In this document: piece after piece, positions 17,800 through 28,515 of the stretch | How the letters are laid out: the number at the start of each line of letters is the position of its first letter | Position numbering within the stretch: position 1 is the stretch's first letter | Source of the DNA: Polynucleobacter sp. AP-Kolm-20A-A1 | GTDB taxonomy: Bacteria; Pseudomonadota; Gammaproteobacteria; Burkholderiales; Burkholderiaceae | DNA length: 64,000 nucleotides | NCBI RefSeq assembly: GCF_018688315.1 | Contig: NZ_CP061315.1 | Coordinates: 372,001 to 436,000, forward strand | Reading direction: 5' to 3' | Position numbers and translations under genes: made by a program | The notes under the pieces: generated by a model | The model's database searches: none | Told to the model about the DNA's origin: nothing | The model's input: only the letters and a program-made list of their open reading frames with translations

Positions 17800-19248
17800 A
17801 TGAAAAAGCACTTTATTGCGCTCTTGGCTATTTTGAGTCTGGGGCAAGTCACATTTATTCCAACTGCATCTGCACAAAATCCTCGGGTAACAATTCCTGA
17901 TTTTGCCGATTTGGTTGAGCGCGCCAGTCCAGCGGTAGTAAATATTCGGACCACTGAAAAAGTTGCAGTACAACAGACTCAAGGCGGCATCCCAGGAATG
18001 CCTGAAGACCAAGCTGAATTCTTTCGTCGTTTCTTTGGTGTTCCGATTCCAGGAATTCCAAATGGACCAAAGCAAGCGCAACCAAGCCCAGGCAAACCAC
18101 AAGAAGCAGATCGTGGCGTAGGCTCAGGTTTCATTATTGAATCGAATGGTTTGATTTTGACGAATGCACACGTAGTTGAAAGTGCTACTACCATCTACGT
18201 GACCTTAACAGACAAGCGCGAATTTAAAGCGAAGTTGTTGGGTATGGATAAGCGTACTGACGTAGCAGTTCTCAAAATTGAAGCACGCGATTTACCAAGA
18301 TTGCCGCTGGGAGATTCTTCTAGAGTGCGTGTTGGTGAATGGGTTCTTGCGATTGGTTCTCCATTTGGCCTTGAGAATACGGTGACTGCAGGCATTGTCT
18401 CTGCAAAGAGCCGCGACACAGGTGACTACTTACCCTTCATACAAACTGACGTTGCAGTCAACCCAGGAAACTCTGGAGGCCCACTGTTAAATACCGCAGG
18501 TCAAGTCATTGGCATCAACTCACAAATCTTTAGTCGCTCTGGCGGCTACATGGGGATTTCATTTGCGATTCCAATTGATGAGGCAATGCGAGTTGCAGAT
18601 CAATTGCGTACTAACGGAAAAATGACTCGTGGTCGCATTGGTGTTGCTTTAGGTGAAATGACAAAAGAAGTGGCCGAGAGTTTGGGTTTGGGTAAACCTC
18701 GCGGCGCCTATGTGCGCAATGTTGAACCAGGTGGTCCTGCTGCCGTAGGTGGCATTGAGTCTGGCGATGTCATTTTGAGTTTTAGCGGGCGCGATATTTC
18801 TAAGTCAACTGATTTGCCTCGGGTGGTTGGAGAGACTAAGCCAGGCACAACTGCCAACGTTCAAATTTGGCGTAAAGGTTCGACTCGTGATTTATCGGTG
18901 ACGGTCATCGATACAGATGCTTCTGCATCAGCCAGTAAAAAACCAGATGCATCCCCAAGTAATGGCGCTAGCGTCAATGCTTTTGGAGTGGCAGTGAGCG
19001 ATGTCTCGGACGCCAAAAAGAAGGATTTGAATATCAAGGGTGGGGTTGAGGTCACCGGCTTGGGTGATGGGCCCTTGGCTAGGGCTGGTATTCGTCCTGG
19101 GGACGTCATTATTCGGATTGCAGATGCCGATATTACGGGCGTGAAGCAGTTTGAGTCCCTGGTGAAGGGTTTGGACGCCAACAAGGCCGTTCCGGTCTTT
19201 ATCCGCCGCGCAGATAGCACCTTGGTCATCCCGGTCAGGCCGAAATAA
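17800..19248 (+). CDS. periplasmic serine protease of the DegP/MucD (HtrA) family
   Basis: Periplasmic protease and chaperone for misfolded envelope proteins. A signal peptide (MKKHFIALLAILSLGQV, cleavage near ASAQ) is followed by a chymotrypsin-like domain with His in LTNAHVV, Asp in KRTDVAVLK and the nucleophile in NPGNSGGPLL. Two PDZ domains follow at about residues 285-375 and 395-480. The length of 482 residues fits MucD. It lies 50 bases after fabF and before lepA. The sigma-E genes that usually precede it are missing here. Confidence 0.93.
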   Translation: MKKHFIALLAILSLGQVTFIPTASAQNPRVTIPDFADLVERASPAVVNIRTTEKVAVQQTQGGIPGMPEDQAEFFRRFFGVPIPGIPNGPKQAQPSPGKPQEADRGVGSGFIIESNGLILTNAHVVESATTIYVTLTDKREFKAKLLGMDKRTDVAVLKIEARDLPRLPLGDSSRVRVGEWVLAIGSPFGLENTVTAGIVSAKSRDTGDYLPFIQTDVAVNPGNSGGPLLNTAGQVIGINSQIFSRSGGYMGISFAIPIDEAMRVADQLRTNGKMTRGRIGVALGEMTKEVAESLGLGKPRGAYVRNVEPGGPAAVGGIESGDVILSFSGRDISKSTDLPRVVGETKPGTTANVQIWRKGSTRDLSVTVIDTDASASASKKPDASPSNGASVNAFGVAVSDVSDAKKKDLNIKGGVEVTGLGDGPLARAGIRPGDVIIRIADADITGVKQFESLVKGLDANKAVPVFIRRADSTLVIPVRPK

Positions 19249-19384
19249 CCCTAATTTGGGCTTAAAAATGGGGTTAGGCGTCTTTTGGGCGCCACCCATT
19301 ACAATCACTTTAAGACGACTTTTTGCAGCGCATCATTGTGGTGCGTTCTGACAAGGCGTTTTTTGAATGACCTATTAAGACGCT

Positions 19385-21190
19385 ATGGATTTAATCCGCA
19401 ATTTTTCTATCATCGCCCATATCGATCACGGCAAATCCACGCTTGCTGATCGCATTATTCAACTTTGTGGCGGTCTTTCTGATCGCGAAATGGAAGCTCA
19501 AGTTCTCGACTCAATGGATATTGAGCGTGAGCGTGGTATCACCATTAAAGCGCAGACTGCAGCTTTAAATTACAAAGCCAAAGACGGCAAGATTTACAAC
19601 ATTAATCTGATTGATACCCCGGGGCACGTCGACTTTTCTTATGAAGTGAGTCGCTCTTTGTCTGCTTGTGAAGGCGCATTGCTGGTGGTGGATGCAAGCC
19701 AAGGTGTTGAAGCTCAAACCGTCGCTAACTGTTACATGGCCCTTGAGCTTGGTGTCGAAGTTGTGCCGGTCCTCAATAAGATTGACTTGCCGCAAGCTGA
19801 TCCTGATCGCGCCAAAAAAGAAATTGAAGATGTGATCGGCATTGATGCCTCGGAAGCGGTAACCTGCTCAGCCAAAACGGGCCTGGGTGTTGAGGATGTC
19901 ATCGAAGAAATGATTGCTAAGGTGCCGCCACCGCAAGGCAGCGCGACAGATCCATTGCAAGCATTGATTATTGATTCCTGGTTTGACAACTACGTTGGCG
20001 TTGTCATGCTGATACGTGTAGTTAATGGCACCTTGAAGCCAAAAGAAAAAATTACCTTAATGGCAAATGGTTCAAGCCATTTGGTCGAGCACGTCGGCGT
20101 GTTTAGTCCGAAGTCGGTGGATCGTCCAGAGTTGTCTGCCGGTCAAGTAGGCTTTGTGATTGCTGGTATTAAAGAATTAAAAGCTGCTAAGGTGGGTGAT
20201 ACGGTTACGCATTCTCCTGGGCAACAAGGTCGTGTGCCTGCTGCTGAACCTTTGCCAGGTTTTAAAGAAGTGAAGCCTCAAGTTTTTGCTGGTTTGTATC
20301 CAGTGGAGTCGAGTGAATACGATCAGCTGCGCGAATCATTAGAAAAGTTGCAGCTAAACGATGCTTCACTCTTGTATGAGCCAGAGGTATCTCAGGCTCT
20401 TGGTTTTGGATTCCGCTGCGGTTTCTTGGGTTTGCTGCACATGGAGATTGTGCAAGAGCGCTTAGAACGTCAGTACGGCATGAATCTCATTACTACCGCG
20501 CCAACGGTGGTGTACCAAGTAGAGCAATCCGATGGCACGATTGTGTCCGTCGATAATCCGTCAAAGATGCCAGAGGCCAGCAAGATCAATACGATTCTTG
20601 AGCCTATCGTGACGGTCAATTTGTATATGCCCCAAGAGTATGTGGGTGCAATCATCACCTTGTGCGTGGGTAAGCGCGGCATTCAGATGGATATGAATTA
20701 CCTCGGTCGTCAGGTCAAGCTCACTTATGAGCTGCCAATGGCGGAGATTGTTTTGGACTTCTTTGACAAGATGAAATCCATCTCACGTGGTTATGCCTCA
20801 ATGGACTACGAGTTCAAAGAATATCGTCCAGCAGATGTAGTGAAGGTCGACATCCTCATTAATAGTGAGCGGGTAGATGCCCTCTCAGTGATCGTACATA
20901 GAAGCAACAGCCAGCATCGTGGTCGTGAGGTAGTTGCTAAGATGCGCGGCATTATTCCTCGTCAAATGTTTGATGTCGCTATTCAGGCTGCAATCGGCAG
21001 CAATATCGTTGCACGTGAAAACGTCAAGGCTTTACGTAAAAACGTCTTGGCCAAGTGTTATGGCGGTGACATCTCCCGTAAGCGCAAATTGCTAGAGAAA
21101 CAAAAAGAAGGTAAGAAGCGCATGAAGCAGGTTGGTAACGTGGAGATTCCACAAGAAGCCTTCTTGGCTATTTTGCAGGTGGAGGATTAA
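19385..21190 (+). CDS. lepA: elongation factor 4 (LepA)
   Basis: Ribosome-associated GTPase that binds stalled or misplaced ribosomes. The G motifs are clear: [25 protein letters not shown] and [12 protein letters not shown]. The LepA-specific C-terminal domain ends [14 protein letters not shown]. The length of 601 residues is normal. The stop overlaps the lepB start by one base (TAATG). The 136 bases before it hold a weak hairpin (CGCATCA/TGGTGCG) but no clear promoter. Confidence 0.97.
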   Translation: MDLIRNFSIIAHIDHGKSTLADRIIQLCGGLSDREMEAQVLDSMDIERERGITIKAQTAALNYKAKDGKIYNINLIDTPGHVDFSYEVSRSLSACEGALLVVDASQGVEAQTVANCYMALELGVEVVPVLNKIDLPQADPDRAKKEIEDVIGIDASEAVTCSAKTGLGVEDVIEEMIAKVPPPQGSATDPLQALIIDSWFDNYVGVVMLIRVVNGTLKPKEKITLMANGSSHLVEHVGVFSPKSVDRPELSAGQVGFVIAGIKELKAAKVGDTVTHSPGQQGRVPAAEPLPGFKEVKPQVFAGLYPVESSEYDQLRESLEKLQLNDASLLYEPEVSQALGFGFRCGFLGLLHMEIVQERLERQYGMNLITTAPTVVYQVEQSDGTIVSVDNPSKMPEASKINTILEPIVTVNLYMPQEYVGAIITLCVGKRGIQMDMNYLGRQVKLTYELPMAEIVLDFFDKMKSISRGYASMDYEFKEYRPADVVKVDILINSERVDALSVIVHRSNSQHRGREVVAKMRGIIPRQMFDVAIQAAIGSNIVARENVKALRKNVLAKCYGGDISRKRKLLEKQKEGKKRMKQVGNVEIPQEAFLAILQVED

Positions 21191-21996
21191 TGAACTTCGC
21201 CCTCATCCTTTTTATTCTGGTAATTCTTTCTGGTATTGCTTGGGTTGCTGACAAGCTGGTCTTTGCGCCTAAGAGACGTTTAGCGGGCATCGACCGTATG
21301 CCTTTGTGGCTCGAATACACGGCCGGCTTCTTCCCAGTGATTTGCGCAGTATTTGTATTGCGCTCTTTTATTGTGGAGCCGTTCAAGATTCCGTCTGGCT
21401 CGATGATTCCGACATTGCAAATTGGCGACTTTATTCTGGTGAACAAATTCACTTATGGAATTCGTTTGCCAGTGATTAATCAAAAAGTAGTCGATCTTGG
21501 CTCACCCAAACGCGGTGATGTTGTTGTGTTCCGTTACCCACGCGATGAGTCCGTTGATTACATTAAGCGTGTAGTAGCTCTGCCTGGTGATGAAATCACG
21601 TATGAAAATAAACGCCTCACCATCAATGGGCAGGCCTTGCAATATAGCGGTGGAGAGCCTTACCTCGATCCCGAAAATATGCGCTATGCCAAGCGCTTCA
21701 CTGAAACTTTCCCTGCGGACTTGGGCGGCAATCGCCATGAGATTTTGAATGATCCAGATCGTCCAGCTACCGTGTTTCCAACTGAGCGTTTTCCAGGGGC
21801 TGAGTTCTGTCAGTACCAGCCATCCGGATTAACCTGCAAGGTTCCTGCTGGCCATTACTTTGCCATGGGCGATAACCGGGATAACAGTGCAGACTCGCGT
21901 TATTGGGGCTTTGTGCCCGACAAGAACATTGTTGGTAAAGCCTTCTTTGTATGGCTGAACCTGGGTAATTTGCGTCGCATTGGCGGATTCGAATAA
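21190..21996 (+). CDS. lepB: signal peptidase I
   Basis: Inner-membrane protease that removes signal peptides from exported proteins. Two membrane segments lie at about residues 1-20 and 40-60. The nucleophile Ser is in [15 protein letters not shown], the general base Lys in [13 protein letters not shown], and the C-terminal motif [14 protein letters not shown] is present. The length of 268 residues is normal. It is coupled to lepA and followed after five bases by rnc. Confidence 0.96.
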   Translation: MNFALILFILVILSGIAWVADKLVFAPKRRLAGIDRMPLWLEYTAGFFPVICAVFVLRSFIVEPFKIPSGSMIPTLQIGDFILVNKFTYGIRLPVINQKVVDLGSPKRGDVVVFRYPRDESVDYIKRVVALPGDEITYENKRLTINGQALQYSGGEPYLDPENMRYAKRFTETFPADLGGNRHEILNDPDRPATVFPTERFPGAEFCQYQPSGLTCKVPAGHYFAMGDNRDNSADSRYWGFVPDKNIVGKAFFVWLNLGNLRRIGGFE

Positions 21997-22001
21997 ACAT
22001 T

Positions 22002-22793
22002 ATGAACGCGCGCGCTGTCATTGATACCGCACCACTGCAAGAGCGCCTTGGCTATGTCTTTAAAAAGCCAGAGTTGCTTAATCAGGCGCTAACTCATCGT
22101 AGTCATAGTAAAAAGAATAATGAGCGCCTTGAGTTTTTAGGCGACTCTATTTTGAATTGCGTTGTTGCTGAAATGCTCTACGAGCGTTACTCAGATTTGG
22201 ACGAGGGTGACCTCTCCAGGGTGCGCGCTAATTTGGTAAAGCAGCAAGCCTTATATGAAATCGCTCAAACTTTATCTTTATCAGATTACCTACGCTTAGG
22301 CGAAGGTGAACTCAAGAGCGGTGGCTTTCGTCGCCCTTCGATTTTGGCTGATACTTTAGAGGCTGTTACTGGCGCCATCTTTATGGACGGTGGCTTTGAG
22401 GCTGCCAAGATTTGCTTGCGCAAGTTGTATTCAATTATTTTGGCCAATGTTGATCCTAAGACTTTAGGTAAAGATGACAAAACGCTATTGCAAGAGTGTT
22501 TGCAAAGTTATCAATTGCCGCTGCCGGCTTATAACGTTACCGGCACCACTGGAGCCGCACACAATCAGCAGTTTGAAGTGGAGTGTTTGATTCCAAGTCA
22601 TAAAGTGGCTGTAAAAGGTGAGGGTGCTTCACGCCGCGCTGCAGAGCAAGCAGCAGCAAAACTGGCTTTGATTGCCATGCTAAAAGCATTGCCACAAGAA
22701 TCTCGCAAACCCAAGAAGACTCGGTCAGCCAAAAAGAAAGCGGCTAAAAAAGAAGTAACCGAAGAGCAGTTCAATCTTAAGCTGAAGGGCTAA
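22002..22793 (+). CDS. rnc: ribonuclease III
   Basis: Cleaves double-stranded RNA in rRNA processing and mRNA turnover. The catalytic signature [11 protein letters not shown] lies near residue 40, with the second acidic cluster around [15 protein letters not shown] double-stranded RNA-binding domain follows at about 155-230. The C-terminal extension beyond 235 is rich in Lys ([15 protein letters not shown]), longer than in E. coli and probably adds RNA affinity. It lies in the standard lepB-rnc-era order. Confidence 0.96.
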   Translation: MNARAVIDTAPLQERLGYVFKKPELLNQALTHRSHSKKNNERLEFLGDSILNCVVAEMLYERYSDLDEGDLSRVRANLVKQQALYEIAQTLSLSDYLRLGEGELKSGGFRRPSILADTLEAVTGAIFMDGGFEAAKICLRKLYSIILANVDPKTLGKDDKTLLQECLQSYQLPLPAYNVTGTTGAAHNQQFEVECLIPSHKVAVKGEGASRRAAEQAAAKLALIAMLKALPQESRKPKKTRSAKKKAAKKEVTEEQFNLKLKG

Positions 22794-22795
22794 TC

Positions 22796-23731
22796 GTGTT
22801 TAGATGCGGCACTATCGCCATTGTTGGGCGTCCTAATATGGGTAAATCAACACTCTTAAATGCGTTGGTTGGCCAGAAGATCAGCATTACTTCTCGCAAG
22901 GCGCAAACTACCCGTCATCGTATTTTGGGTATTCAGAATCGTGAAGAAGCCCAGTTCATCTTTATCGATACACCGGGTTTTCAGACGCGCCTTATGAATA
23001 CCTTGAACAAGGCACTGAATCGTACTGTAACCACTGCTTTGCAAGATGTGAATGTGGCGTGCTTTGTGGTTGAGGCGGGTTACTTTGGTGAAGATGATAA
23101 AAAAGTATTGAAGCTACTTCCGGACGACTTGCCTGTTGTGCTGGTGCTCAATAAGCTGGACTTGTTTAATAGCCGTTTTCAGACTCCATCAGAGCGTGAC
23201 CAAGCTTTGTTGAACTTTATTAAAGATATGGCCCGTCCTTGGTGTGAATTGGGCGGCCACGAAGATCAAAAATGTGAGTTTGCTGAAATCGTGCCGATGA
23301 GCGCTAAAAGTCCTGGCGATATCGAAAGATTGCTAGATGTGCTTGAGGGCTATCTTCCTGAGGCGCCAGCTGTCTACGATGGCGATACTATTACCGACCG
23401 CAGTGAACGCTTCTTAGCCGCTGAAATTCTGCGTGAAAAAGTATTCCGCTTTACCGGTGAAGAGTTGCCTTACACCAGCACCGTAGTGATTGATCAGTTC
23501 AAGATGGACGGCAAAATGCGTCGCATTGCGGCAACGATTTTGGTGGATCGCGATAGTCACAAAGCCATGATCATTGGTCAAAAAGGTGAGCGATTAAAGA
23601 AGATCTCCACGGATGCGCGTATTGATATGGAAAAGCTCTTTGATGGCAAAGTCTTTTTAGAGACTTGGGTCAAAGTGAAGCGTGGCTGGGCAGATGATCG
23701 CGCTGAATTGCGGGCTCAGGGTCTGGAATAA
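22796..23731 (+). CDS. era: GTPase Era
   Basis: Binds the 3' end of 16S rRNA in 30S assembly. Start is GTG, two bases after the rnc stop. The G motifs are [19 protein letters not shown] and NKLD. The KH domain contains [18 protein letters not shown]. The length of 311 residues is normal for the family. Coupling with rnc is conserved in proteobacteria. Confidence 0.96.
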   Translation: MFRCGTIAIVGRPNMGKSTLLNALVGQKISITSRKAQTTRHRILGIQNREEAQFIFIDTPGFQTRLMNTLNKALNRTVTTALQDVNVACFVVEAGYFGEDDKKVLKLLPDDLPVVLVLNKLDLFNSRFQTPSERDQALLNFIKDMARPWCELGGHEDQKCEFAEIVPMSAKSPGDIERLLDVLEGYLPEAPAVYDGDTITDRSERFLAAEILREKVFRFTGEELPYTSTVVIDQFKMDGKMRRIAATILVDRDSHKAMIIGQKGERLKKISTDARIDMEKLFDGKVFLETWVKVKRGWADDRAELRAQGLE

Positions 23732-23736
23732 ATTTA

Positions 23737-24471
23737 ATGGCCTCGATTCGTGTTGCTGACGAACCTGCTTTTGTATTGCATAGCATTCCCTATAAAGAGA
23801 CCAGCTTAATTCTGGATGTCTTTACTCGGCAATATGGCCGTATGGCTTTAATTGCTAAGGGTGCAAAGCGTCCACATTCCACATTGCGTCCAGTCCTGCA
23901 GCGCTTTCAGCCTTTGCTAGTTTCTTGGAGTGGTAAATCTGAGCTGCGCACATTAACAAAATCCGAATGGGTGGGTGGTATGCCATCCCTAGTGGGCGAT
24001 GCCCTTCTGTGCGGTTTTTATCTCAATGAGCTATTAGTCAAGTTTTTGGCGCGCGAGGATGATTATGAAAAACTCTACGATCGCTATGCAGAAACAATTA
24101 ATGCTTTATCGAATCTAGAATTTGAATCTAAGGGCTTAGAAGAAATTCTGCGGCCATTTGAGTTGTCTTTATTACAAGAGACAGGTTATGCCGCTGCCTT
24201 GGATCGCTGTGTTGAGACCAACGAAGCTCCGGAAGCTCAGCAGCAGTATGTCTATCAGCCTGAGCGTGGCGTACGTCCTGTACAGGTGGATGATCCAGGA
24301 CATTGGCCTGTATTAACTGGAAAGTCGCTCCTGGCCATTGCTGTCGGTGATTTTTCTGATCCAGAGACACTTTCTGAGAGTAAGCAATTGATGCGATTTC
24401 TCCTTGGTCTGCATTTGCAAGATCAGGTGTTGACTACCCGTCAAATTTTGATTGATTTGAAGAAAATCTAG
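23737..24471 (+). CDS. recO: DNA repair protein RecO
   Basis: Helps RecR load RecA at single-strand gaps. The N-terminal OB fold is marked by FVLHSIPYKETSLILDVFTRQYGRMALIAKG, and the helical domain contains GFYLNELLVKFLAREDDYEKLYDRY. The zinc-finger Cys set found in Gram-positive RecO is absent, as in most proteobacteria. The length of 244 residues is normal. It lies 5 bases after era. Confidence 0.93.
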   Translation: MASIRVADEPAFVLHSIPYKETSLILDVFTRQYGRMALIAKGAKRPHSTLRPVLQRFQPLLVSWSGKSELRTLTKSEWVGGMPSLVGDALLCGFYLNELLVKFLAREDDYEKLYDRYAETINALSNLEFESKGLEEILRPFELSLLQETGYAAALDRCVETNEAPEAQQQYVYQPERGVRPVQVDDPGHWPVLTGKSLLAIAVGDFSDPETLSESKQLMRFLLGLHLQDQVLTTRQILIDLKKI

Positions 24472-24483
24472 TAATCTACACAG

Positions 24484-25227
24484 ATGACATCCCCGCACGC
24501 TTTAGAACTTGGCATCAATATCGACCACGTCGCTACCTTGCGCAATGCAAGGGGAACGATTTATCCCGATCCATTGAAGGCTGCAAGATTGGCTGAAGAG
24601 GCTGGCGCAGATCTGATCACTCTGCATTTGCGGGAAGATCGTCGCCATATTAAGGATGCCGATTTATTAGCTTTGCGTCCGCTCATTAAAACCCGTATGA
24701 ATCTTGAATGCGCAGTCACCCCTGAGATGATTGATATCGCATGCCAAGTAAAACCTCATGATGTCTGCTTGGTCCCCGAGAAGCGTGAAGAGGTAACAAC
24801 AGAAGGTGGCCTAGATGTCTTGGGTCACTTCGAGGCGGTTAAAGCCGCCACTAAGAAATTAATTGATGCTGGTATTCGGGTGTCTTTGTTTATTGATCCA
24901 GAAGAAAAGCAAATTCAGGCTGCAAAAGATGTAGGCGCAACCGTAGTGGAGTTGCATACTGGGCGTTATGCAGATTTATCTGGCGTCGATCAAGTCAAGG
25001 AGCTAGAGCGCATTCGTAAGGCGACAATATTTGGAAAAAGTATTGGCATGAGAGTGAATGCTGGCCATGGTTTGCATGAGGGTAATGTAAAACCTATTGC
25101 TGCCATTGCTGAATTATCCGAGCTCAATATTGGTCATGCCATCGTTGCTGAGGCTTTGTTTAAAGGTTGGCAAAAAGCGATTGTTGACATGAAAGCCCTG
25201 ATGGCTCAGGGAAGAGCAAACTCTTAA
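24484..25227 (+). CDS. pdxJ: pyridoxine 5'-phosphate synthase
   Basis: Condenses 1-deoxyxylulose 5-phosphate with 3-amino-2-oxopropyl phosphate to give pyridoxine 5'-phosphate. It has the N-terminal [28 protein letters not shown], the catalytic Glu region [11 protein letters not shown] and HTGRYADL. The length of 247 residues is normal. The recO-pdxJ-acpS order is conserved in proteobacteria. Confidence 0.96.
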   Translation: MTSPHALELGINIDHVATLRNARGTIYPDPLKAARLAEEAGADLITLHLREDRRHIKDADLLALRPLIKTRMNLECAVTPEMIDIACQVKPHDVCLVPEKREEVTTEGGLDVLGHFEAVKAATKKLIDAGIRVSLFIDPEEKQIQAAKDVGATVVELHTGRYADLSGVDQVKELERIRKATIFGKSIGMRVNAGHGLHEGNVKPIAAIAELSELNIGHAIVAEALFKGWQKAIVDMKALMAQGRANS

Positions 25228-25254
25228 GAACGCTAAATAGTTACAAAATCAAAA

Positions 25255-25647
25255 ATGATCATCGGTATCGGCACAGACATTCTGCAGATTGAGCGCTTAC
25301 AAGCTGCTTACGATCGCACCAATGGCCGACTTGCTGAAAAGATTCTAGGGCCTGATGAGATGTTGGTGTTCAAGCATCGCCTTGCTAGAAATCACAAACG
25401 GGGCATCGCCTTTTTGGCAACCCGTTTTGCTGCCAAAGAAGCATTTTCAAAAGCAATTGGATTGGGGATGAGAATGCCGATGACTTGGCGCTCCCTTCAA
25501 ACCTTAAATGAATCCAGCGGTAAACCAGTTACTTCGTACCTGGGTGCTTTAGCCGACTTCATGCAGGAGAAGGATTGGGAAGCTCATGTCACAGTGAGTG
25601 ATGAGCAGGATATGGCAATTGCGCACGTCATTGTTACGCAAAAATAA
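25255..25647 (+). CDS. acpS: holo-ACP synthase
   Basis: Transfers 4'-phosphopantetheine from CoA to the Ser of AcpP. The metal-site Asp lies in [15 protein letters not shown] and the Glu in [14 protein letters not shown]. The length of 130 residues is normal. It follows pdxJ by 27 bases, and its substrate protein is encoded by acpP 9 kb upstream on the same strand. Confidence 0.95.
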   Translation: MIIGIGTDILQIERLQAAYDRTNGRLAEKILGPDEMLVFKHRLARNHKRGIAFLATRFAAKEAFSKAIGLGMRMPMTWRSLQTLNESSGKPVTSYLGALADFMQEKDWEAHVTVSDEQDMAIAHVIVTQK

Positions 25648-25656
25648 GAGGAAGAG

Positions 25657-26733
25657 ATGAGTAAGTCAAAGATGGCCCCAGGCCCGGTTACCTTAGATGT
25701 GGTTGGTCATGAGCTTAATGCTGAAGATCGTCGTCGGATCTTGCATCCGCTTACTGGTGGCATCATCTTGTTTGGTAGAAATTTTGCCAATCGAAAACAG
25801 CTCACAAAATTAACGGCTGACATCAAGAAGCTACGCCCGGATGTATTGATCTCGATTGATCATGAGGGTGGGCGTGTACAGCGTGCTAAGACAGATGGCT
25901 TTACTCACCTACCAGCTATGCGCAAGCTTGGAGAGCTCTGGTTATCTAAAACCAAATCCACTCATGCCGCTGAATCTGCTGCATTGGCAATGGCAGCGGC
26001 GACGGCCTGTGGTTATGTGCTTGCAGCCGAATTGCGTGCTTGCGGCGTTGACTTTAGCTTCACGCCAGTACTCGATCTCGATTTTGGCCGAAGCGGTGTG
26101 ATTGGAGATCGTTCTTTTAGTCGCGATCCTCAAATGGTATTTGCATTAGCCAAGAGTCTTAATGAGGGTTTGCGTTTAGCTGGCATGGCTAACTGTGGAA
26201 AGCATTTTCCGGGGCATGGCTGGGCGGAGGCAGATTCTCATGTGGCAATACCAGTCGATGAACGCTCTTTGCAAGAAATTTTGAATGATGATGCCAAGCC
26301 ATATGAGTGGCTAGATCTTAGTTTGGCGTCAGTGATGCCAGCCCATGTGATCTACCCTAAAGTGGATAAGAACCCAGCGGGCTTTTCGAAGATCTGGTTA
26401 CATTCCATTCTGCGTCAAGAGTTGGGATTTGAGGGTGTAATCTTTAGTGATGACCTTTCGATGGAGGGCGCTAGCGTAGCGGGCTCAGTAGTGAAGGGTG
26501 CTGAGATGGCTTTAGAGGCAGGTTGTGATGCAGTATTAATTTGCAATCGCCCTGACTTAGCTGATCAGTTGCTCTCTAAGCTAAAGGTATCCAAAGCAAA
26601 ATTAAGCGAGTCTGCAACGCGCTTAAACCGTTTGATGCCCACTGCATCGGCCCTTAACTGGCAAGACCTTCAGGGTGAAGTTGAGTATCAACATGCAAAG
26701 GGTTTGCTGCAGCAGTTAAAGCTGATTGCCTAA
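25657..26733 (+). CDS. nagZ: beta-N-acetylhexosaminidase
   Basis: Cytoplasmic glycosidase that removes GlcNAc from anhydro-muropeptides during peptidoglycan recycling. It has SIDHEGGRVQRAK, the catalytic-loop signature KHFPGHGWAEADSH and the nucleophile Asp in IFSDDLSMEGAS, typical of the GH3 NagZ branch. The length of 358 residues is normal. It starts 9 bases after acpS and ends before a strong terminator. Confidence 0.95.
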   Translation: MSKSKMAPGPVTLDVVGHELNAEDRRRILHPLTGGIILFGRNFANRKQLTKLTADIKKLRPDVLISIDHEGGRVQRAKTDGFTHLPAMRKLGELWLSKTKSTHAAESAALAMAAATACGYVLAAELRACGVDFSFTPVLDLDFGRSGVIGDRSFSRDPQMVFALAKSLNEGLRLAGMANCGKHFPGHGWAEADSHVAIPVDERSLQEILNDDAKPYEWLDLSLASVMPAHVIYPKVDKNPAGFSKIWLHSILRQELGFEGVIFSDDLSMEGASVAGSVVKGAEMALEAGCDAVLICNRPDLADQLLSKLKVSKAKLSESATRLNRLMPTASALNWQDLQGEVEYQHAKGLLQQLKLIA

Positions 26734-26751
26734 GCAAATACTGTGACAATA

Positions 26752-26777
26752 AAAAAGCCCGGCATGCCGGGCTTTTT
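26752..26777. terminator. bidirectional intrinsic terminator
   Basis: A 12-bp perfect inverted repeat (AAAAAGCCCGGC / GCCGGGCTTTTT) with an AT centre, lying between the convergent nagZ and efp genes. Both directions carry a T run. Confidence 0.92.
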
Positions 26778-26796
26778 AACTACTGTAGTGTGCTGA

Positions 26797-27357
26797 TTAG
26801 TTAGCGCGGCTACGGTATTCACCGGTGCGAGTATCGATTTCGATCTTGTCGCCAGTGTTGCAGAACAATGGAACTTGTAATTCATAGCCAGTTGCCAATT
26901 TTGCGTTCTTCAATACTTTACCTGAGCTAGTATCACCTTTAACTGCTGGTTCTGTGTAAATGATTTCACGAACCAAAGAGTTAGGCATTGCTACGGAGAG
27001 TGCTTTACCTTCGTAGAACACTACTTCACATGGCATACTTTCTTCGAGGTAGTTCAATGCATCACCCATGAACTCGGCTTCAACTTCGTATTGGTTGTAG
27101 TCGCCATCCATAAATACATACATTGGATCTGCGAAGTAAGAATAGGTGCATTCTTTCTTGTCGAGAATCACCACATCAAACTTGTCATCGGCCTTGTAAA
27201 CACCTTCGTTTGGTGCGCCAGTTAACAAGTTCTTGAATTTCATTTTTACAACTGAAGAGTTGCGGCCAGAGCGGCTGTATTCGGCTTTTAAAACGACCTG
27301 GGCATCGGTGCCGATCATCACTACGTTACCAACGCGGAGTTCTTGTGCTGTTTTCAT
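26797..27357 (-). CDS. efp: elongation factor P with Arg32
   Basis: Prevents ribosome stalling at polyproline. The 186-residue protein has the N-terminal KOW-like domain, then two OB domains. The tip of the loop reads [14 protein letters not shown], with Arg at position 32. This is the modified residue in the EarP-dependent branch, unlike the Lys34 branch of E. coli. Its modifying enzyme EarP is encoded 88 bases upstream on the same strand. Confidence 0.96.
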   Translation of the reverse strand: MKTAQELRVGNVVMIGTDAQVVLKAEYSRSGRNSSVVKMKFKNLLTGAPNEGVYKADDKFDVVILDKKECTYSYFADPMYVFMDGDYNQYEVEAEFMGDALNYLEESMPCEVVFYEGKALSVAMPNSLVREIIYTEPAVKGDTSSGKVLKNAKLATGYELQVPLFCNTGDKIEIDTRTGEYRSRAN

Positions 27358-27444
27358 CTTGCTGTTCCTGGGGGCAGAGCTATTTTTCTGCGGTTTTTAT
27401 CAAAAACAAGATTGTAACCGCCCGCAAGCCTTTATTGCTTGGGA

Positions 27445-28515
27445 TTAGGTGGCAAAGCTCACCAGACGTGCTGGCAGGCCTCCATCCCCCTGTTTTTCCA
27501 GTAATTGGGTGCGCCAGAGCTTGGCATGATCACTCCAGACCTCTAAGTTGCTAAACCATTCGCTAGGCATTGCCCAGGTCATTGCGCCAATGGTGGCTAG
27601 ACGTAGCGCTTGATTAGCCTCCTCCAGATATAGATCTAGAAAAGCCGCTAACTTCACCTCATGTGCTCGATCTTCTTGTGGGTAGATATGCCAGATGAAT
27701 GGCTTACCCGCTAACTGGGCGCGAATAAAAGAATCCTCTCCGCGAACGATATTGAAGTCGCATTGCGAGAGTACCCAGTCATAGTCATCCTGTGAAACAA
27801 AGGGTATTGATAGTAATCGCAGATTGTCTGGTAGCGAGAGCGGCTGTTCGCCGTACAGATTTAATTGTTCAGCATGGCCATGGGCCAGCAAGACATCAAC
27901 TTCTTCATCAAGGCTGCCTAAATTTTCCAACCATTTTTTTAGGGGAGCACCAGGGTAGCAAAAAACACTGATGCGTTTGGCACCAGGTCGCAGCTGTGAC
28001 CACACTGTTTGTAGATCGCCCGGGATATTCTCTTTGACTAATTGACCCTCTGGCGGGATCGGATCTAGCAACAGTCCGCCCACCTCATCCTGAAATCCTG
28101 GAAAGAAAAAGTACTTTGGTATACCGTGCGATTGAGGGGAGGCTTTACCGTGAAACTCAATCACCCAGGGCTCAGCACTCAAATACTCTAAGTTGATGAT
28201 GATGGGTTTAATGGGGGCGATAAATAAGCCTGCGAGGTAGCGCTCTGGTAAGTCGCAGCCAAATGCCTCAATCACTACATCGGGAGTCTCAACGGGGTGA
28301 CGTGCGTTGTTACAGCTTGCCTCCCAAGGAAGAAATTCAATTTTTTGCTTAACGGATGGATCTACTCCAGAAGCGAGTAAATTAAGGGTTGGCAGATCAT
28401 CGCAAAAAATACGGACCTCTTGGCCATGAATGCTTGATAAGCTTCGGGCTAGACGCCAGCAAACACCGGCATCACCATAGTTATCGACGATTTGGCAGAA
28501 AATATCCCAACGCAT
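27445..28515 (-). CDS. earP: EF-P arginine rhamnosyltransferase EarP
   Basis: Transfers rhamnose from dTDP-rhamnose to Arg32 of EF-P. The N-terminus [26 protein letters not shown] is the family signature; its Asp in DNYGDAG corresponds to the residue tested as catalytic. The C-terminal GT-B half has [26 protein letters not shown], the nucleotide-sugar site. About 356 residues, as expected. I choose the ATG at 28515; the frame extends two codons to a TTG. The start codon overlaps that of uvrC on the opposite strand. Confidence 0.95.
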   Translation of the reverse strand: MRWDIFCQIVDNYGDAGVCWRLARSLSSIHGQEVRIFCDDLPTLNLLASGVDPSVKQKIEFLPWEASCNNARHPVETPDVVIEAFGCDLPERYLAGLFIAPIKPIIINLEYLSAEPWVIEFHGKASPQSHGIPKYFFFPGFQDEVGGLLLDPIPPEGQLVKENIPGDLQTVWSQLRPGAKRISVFCYPGAPLKKWLENLGSLDEEVDVLLAHGHAEQLNLYGEQPLSLPDNLRLLSIPFVSQDDYDWVLSQCDFNIVRGEDSFIRAQLAGKPFIWHIYPQEDRAHEVKLAAFLDLYLEEANQALRLATIGAMTWAMPSEWFSNLEVWSDHAKLWRTQLLEKQGDGGLPARLVSFAT

